Part shown: in pieces, positions 4,634 through 5,910 of the stretch
Layout: each line of letters begins with the position of its first letter
Position numbering within the stretch: position 1 is the stretch's first letter
Assembly (NCBI GenBank): GCA_003662985.1
Contig: QMZD01000124.1
Location: 1-5,910 of the forward strand
Source: Archaeoglobales archaeon
GTDB taxonomy: Archaea; Halobacteriota; Archaeoglobi; Archaeoglobales; Archaeoglobaceae
Length of the DNA: 5,910 nt
Direction of reading: 5' to 3'
Position numbers and translations under genes: made by a program
Notes under the pieces: model-generated
The model's input: only the letters and a program-made list of their open reading frames with translations
Database searches by the model: none
What the model was told of the DNA's origin: nothing

Positions 4634-5028
4634 TGTGGTATTCTGCTCTTATAGCCAGAGGGGGAACATTCAGAGTTTTCTTAACGAACAGGATTCTGAG
4701 GAAATTTCGTTTCGTGGCTCCAGAGTATCTGTTCATCGAAATTCATGAGCATTTTGACGAAATACTTGAAAAGACCAAACTTTCTCAGGAAGAATTGGAG
4801 GCGGTTTTGGGTTTTCTGGAGGGTCAGATGGAAATAATTCCGTTTGAGGAGTTTGAGGACAAGTACGGCGAAGCTAAAAATATTTCTCCCGATGTTGATG
4901 ACGTCCCTTACATTGCAATTGCGTTGAAATTGAACTGTGCAATCTGGTCGAATGACAGGAAGTTAAAGAGCCAGGATGCCGTTAAAGTTTACACAACGCA
5001 GGAGATAATGCAGATGCTTGAGATTTAA
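4611..5028 (+). pseudogene. vapC toxin of TA pair 3, frameshifted after the first catalytic Asp
   Basis: PIN-domain toxin in two pieces. From ATG 4611 the frame reads MLLVIDANVVF, holding the first catalytic Asp (residue 6), and then loses phase at 4641-4645. The remainder, from 4645 to TAA 5026-5028, continues SALIARGGTFRVFLTNRILR, with the second acidic position (PEYLFIEI) and the late acidic cluster (SPDVDDVPYIAIALKL and WSNDRK) in place. Two bases missing near TTCT explain the break. A 131-codon open frame from ATG 4633 covers the second piece but lacks the first Asp, so its product would not be an active nuclease. A sequencing error is the main alternative. Confidence 0.75.
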
Positions 5029-5150
5029 TCTTTATTTCCGGAATTCTAATCGATTGATAGTAGTAGTCACCACATAAGAGTGGGAGGCTATTTAAGCTCA
5101 GTTTTTGCGAACAAGCCGTTCGTGTAGAGATTAAGAGAGTGATCAAAGAA
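5029..5150. other. Short intergenic stretch before wecB copy B
   Basis: No gene is seen. CTATTTAAG (5088-5096), preceded by GGGAGG, is a weak TATA-like candidate about 55 bases before ATG 5151. The flanks of the two wecB copies do not resemble each other here, so the duplication does not extend upstream of the gene. Confidence 0.3.
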
Positions 5151-5330
5151 ATGATAGCGATAGTTTTAGGCCTGAGATCATTAAGTTGAGCCCCGTGATA
5201 AGGGAGTGTGAACGTTTGGGGTTAGAGCTGGATTTGGATCACTTCATTGCATAGGACAGCATTCGCAAAAGATGGATAGGGTGTTTTTTGAGGAGTTGGA
5301 GTTGTCCAAGGCTGATTATAGTCTGATACA
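5151..5330 (+). pseudogene. wecB: wecB copy B, short and frameshifted, sharing a lesion with copy A
   Basis: ATG 5151 reads MIAIVLG and loses phase (TGA 5187-5189) because the G-T-R-P codons are partly deleted. The other frame gives PEIIKLSPVIRECERLGLEL and then the same TAG (5241-5243) and the same shortened sequence ATTGCATAGGACAGCATT found in copy A at 4043-4060. It resumes as VFFEELELSKADYSLI and stops resembling the family by about 5325. Only the first ~80 codons survive. It is followed 30 bases later by the rmlA fragment, as in a former surface-sugar gene cluster. Confidence 0.8.
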
Positions 5331-5361
5331 GGTTTTAAGATTTAGCTAATAGGTGTTGGTT

Positions 5362-5433
5362 ATGAAAGGAGTAATCCTCCACGGCGGTTATGGCACGCGT
5401 TTAAGGCCACTAACGCATACCGGCCCAAAGCAG
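5362..5433 (+). pseudogene. rmlA: rmlA 5' fragment (glucose-1-phosphate thymidylyltransferase)
   Basis: RmlA makes dTDP-glucose, the first step of dTDP-L-rhamnose synthesis (about 290-355 aa). Here 24 codons remain: MKGVILHGGYGTRLRPLTHT then GPKQ, which is the nucleotide-binding signature G-G-x-G-T-R-L-x-P with the downstream Lys of P-K-Q. AGGTG at 5351-5355 lies six bases upstream of ATG 5362. Homology ends at the CAG of 5431-5433; the frame runs on out of phase through rmlB sequence to TAA 5476-5478. All catalytic residues beyond the signature are deleted. Confidence 0.85.
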
Positions 5434-5438
5434 CAGGC

Positions 5439-5864
5439 GACATGTTCGTTTTGGCGTATGCGAGAACCTATGGCATAAAGGCTATGATCACGAGATGCAC
5501 GAACAACTATGGCATGTATCAGTTTCCTGAGAAGCTCATACCCAAAACGATAATGATGCTCGAGATAGCTGAGAGAAAGATCAAAGGCATTTTCCATCTG
5601 GCTGGGGCAACGAGAGTGTCAAGGTTTGAGTTCGCTGAGGCTGTAGCACATGAATTCGGGCTTGATAGATCGCTCATAACTCCGTCACAGATGGAAGACA
5701 TAAACTGGATCGCTGCAAGACCAAAAGATTCCTCACTTGACACTTCCAAAGCTGAAAGCATGCTGAATGAAAAGCCTTTTGGCGAGGAAAGCCTTAAAAG
5801 TGTTGAGGGAAGAGATTTTAGAGTGAACGGAAAATGGAAAAGGAAAGTGGTGGAAAAATGGTGA
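5439..5864 (+). pseudogene. In-frame rmlB/rmlD chimera left by internal deletions
   Basis: One open frame joins two dTDP-rhamnose enzymes. Up to about base 5558 it matches a middle piece of RmlB (dTDP-glucose 4,6-dehydratase): DMFVLAYARTYG, then TRCTNNYGMYQFPEKLIPKT with the NNYG substrate loop. From about 5559 it matches the C-terminal part of RmlD (dTDP-4-dehydrorhamnose reductase): LEIAERKIKGIFHLAGATRV, SRFEFAEAVAHEFG, ARPKDSSLDTSKA. The NAD(P)-binding Rossmann region and the YxxxK catalytic motif of both enzymes are missing, so no activity is expected. No clear ribosome binding site serves ATG 5442, so expression as a protein is doubtful. The stop overlaps the antitoxin ATG at 5858. Confidence 0.8.
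5771..5830. repeat. 60-bp exact repeat of 850-909 (rmlD tail)
   Basis: Identical to 850-909 base for base and continuing, with indels, into the antitoxin start. It marks the left edge of the duplicated rmlD-tail/vapB unit; upstream of it the two copies share only weak similarity. Confidence 0.9.
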
Positions 5865-5910
5865 AGATGGTGAAGATCATCGAAGTCGTATATGAGGATG
5901 GAGTGTTCAA
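5788..5910. repeat. Right copy of the 123-bp exact terminal direct repeat
   Basis: Identical to bases 1-123. Joining the ends through this block gives one continuous antitoxin gene and a 5787-bp unit. Confidence 0.95.
5858..5910 (+). CDS. DUF104 antitoxin start, cut by the window end
   Basis: Reads MVKMVKIIEVVYEDGVF and is identical to codons 1-17 of the antitoxin at 71-307. If the window is a circle it is the same gene; if not, it is the start of a third DUF104 antitoxin beyond the window. The ATG overlaps the chimera stop as ATGGTGA. Confidence 0.85.
   Translation, partial: MVKMVKIIEVVYEDGVF

Noticed and set aside
4611..4660. Programmed ribosomal frameshift in vapC3
   Set aside because: No slippery heptamer, stop-proximal signal or downstream structure was seen; a plain two-base deletion explains it.
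1..5910. Self-replicating plasmid on the strength of the terminal repeat
   Set aside because: No replication, mobilisation or partition gene is visible in any frame, and the content is chromosomal-type pseudogenes; circularity alone is not enough.

Overview
The window looks archaeal, probably a euryarchaeon related to Archaeoglobi or a neighbouring lineage. The grounds are the families present: two antitoxins of the DUF104 (AF2212-like) type, archaeal-style VapB/VapC, HicA/HicB and DUF2283 proteins. Starts are preceded by GAGGTG/GGAGGT-type ribosome binding sites and the proteins are rich in Lys and Glu. The species assignment is inference. All recognisable genes lie on the + strand.

The content is a patchwork of toxin-antitoxin (TA) modules laid into the debris of a nucleotide-sugar locus. 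Reading from the left: a DUF104-VapC pair (71-743); a remnant of the rmlD 3' end; a second DUF104-VapC pair (945-1615); an rmlC fragment stopped at codon 56 (1616-1786); decayed DNA with a frameshifted antitoxin-like gene (1980-2166); a two-gene operon of a DUF4258-like small protein and a DUF2283 protein (2461-3038); a broken hicA followed by intact hicB (3269-3674); a broken wecB (UDP-GlcNAc 2-epimerase) copy (3944-4360); an intact VapB with a frameshifted VapC (4394-5028); a second, more decayed wecB copy (5151-5330); an rmlA 5' fragment (5362-5433); and an in-frame rmlB/rmlD chimera (5439-5864) that runs into a DUF104 antitoxin start.

The first 123 bases (1-123) are identical to the last 123 (5788-5910). 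The window therefore reads as a closed circle of 5787 bp, in which the rmlB/rmlD chimera overlaps the start of the first antitoxin. No replication, mobilisation or integration gene is visible. Either this is an excised or assembly-closed circle formed at a repeated rmlD-vapB segment, or it is a chromosomal tandem array collapsed by the assembler.

Two patterns stand out. First, the two DUF104-VapC pairs share almost identical antitoxin N-termini and toxin C-termini but have unrelated-looking middles, like a cassette with fixed ends and a variable core. Second, where a TA pair is broken the toxin is hit and the antitoxin kept: hicA is disrupted at its catalytic His codon and the third vapC is frameshifted just after its first catalytic Asp, while hicB and vapB stay open. 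The rml and wecB genes are all non-functional here, so they tell of the ancestral site (a dTDP-rhamnose/surface glycan operon) and not of present activity.
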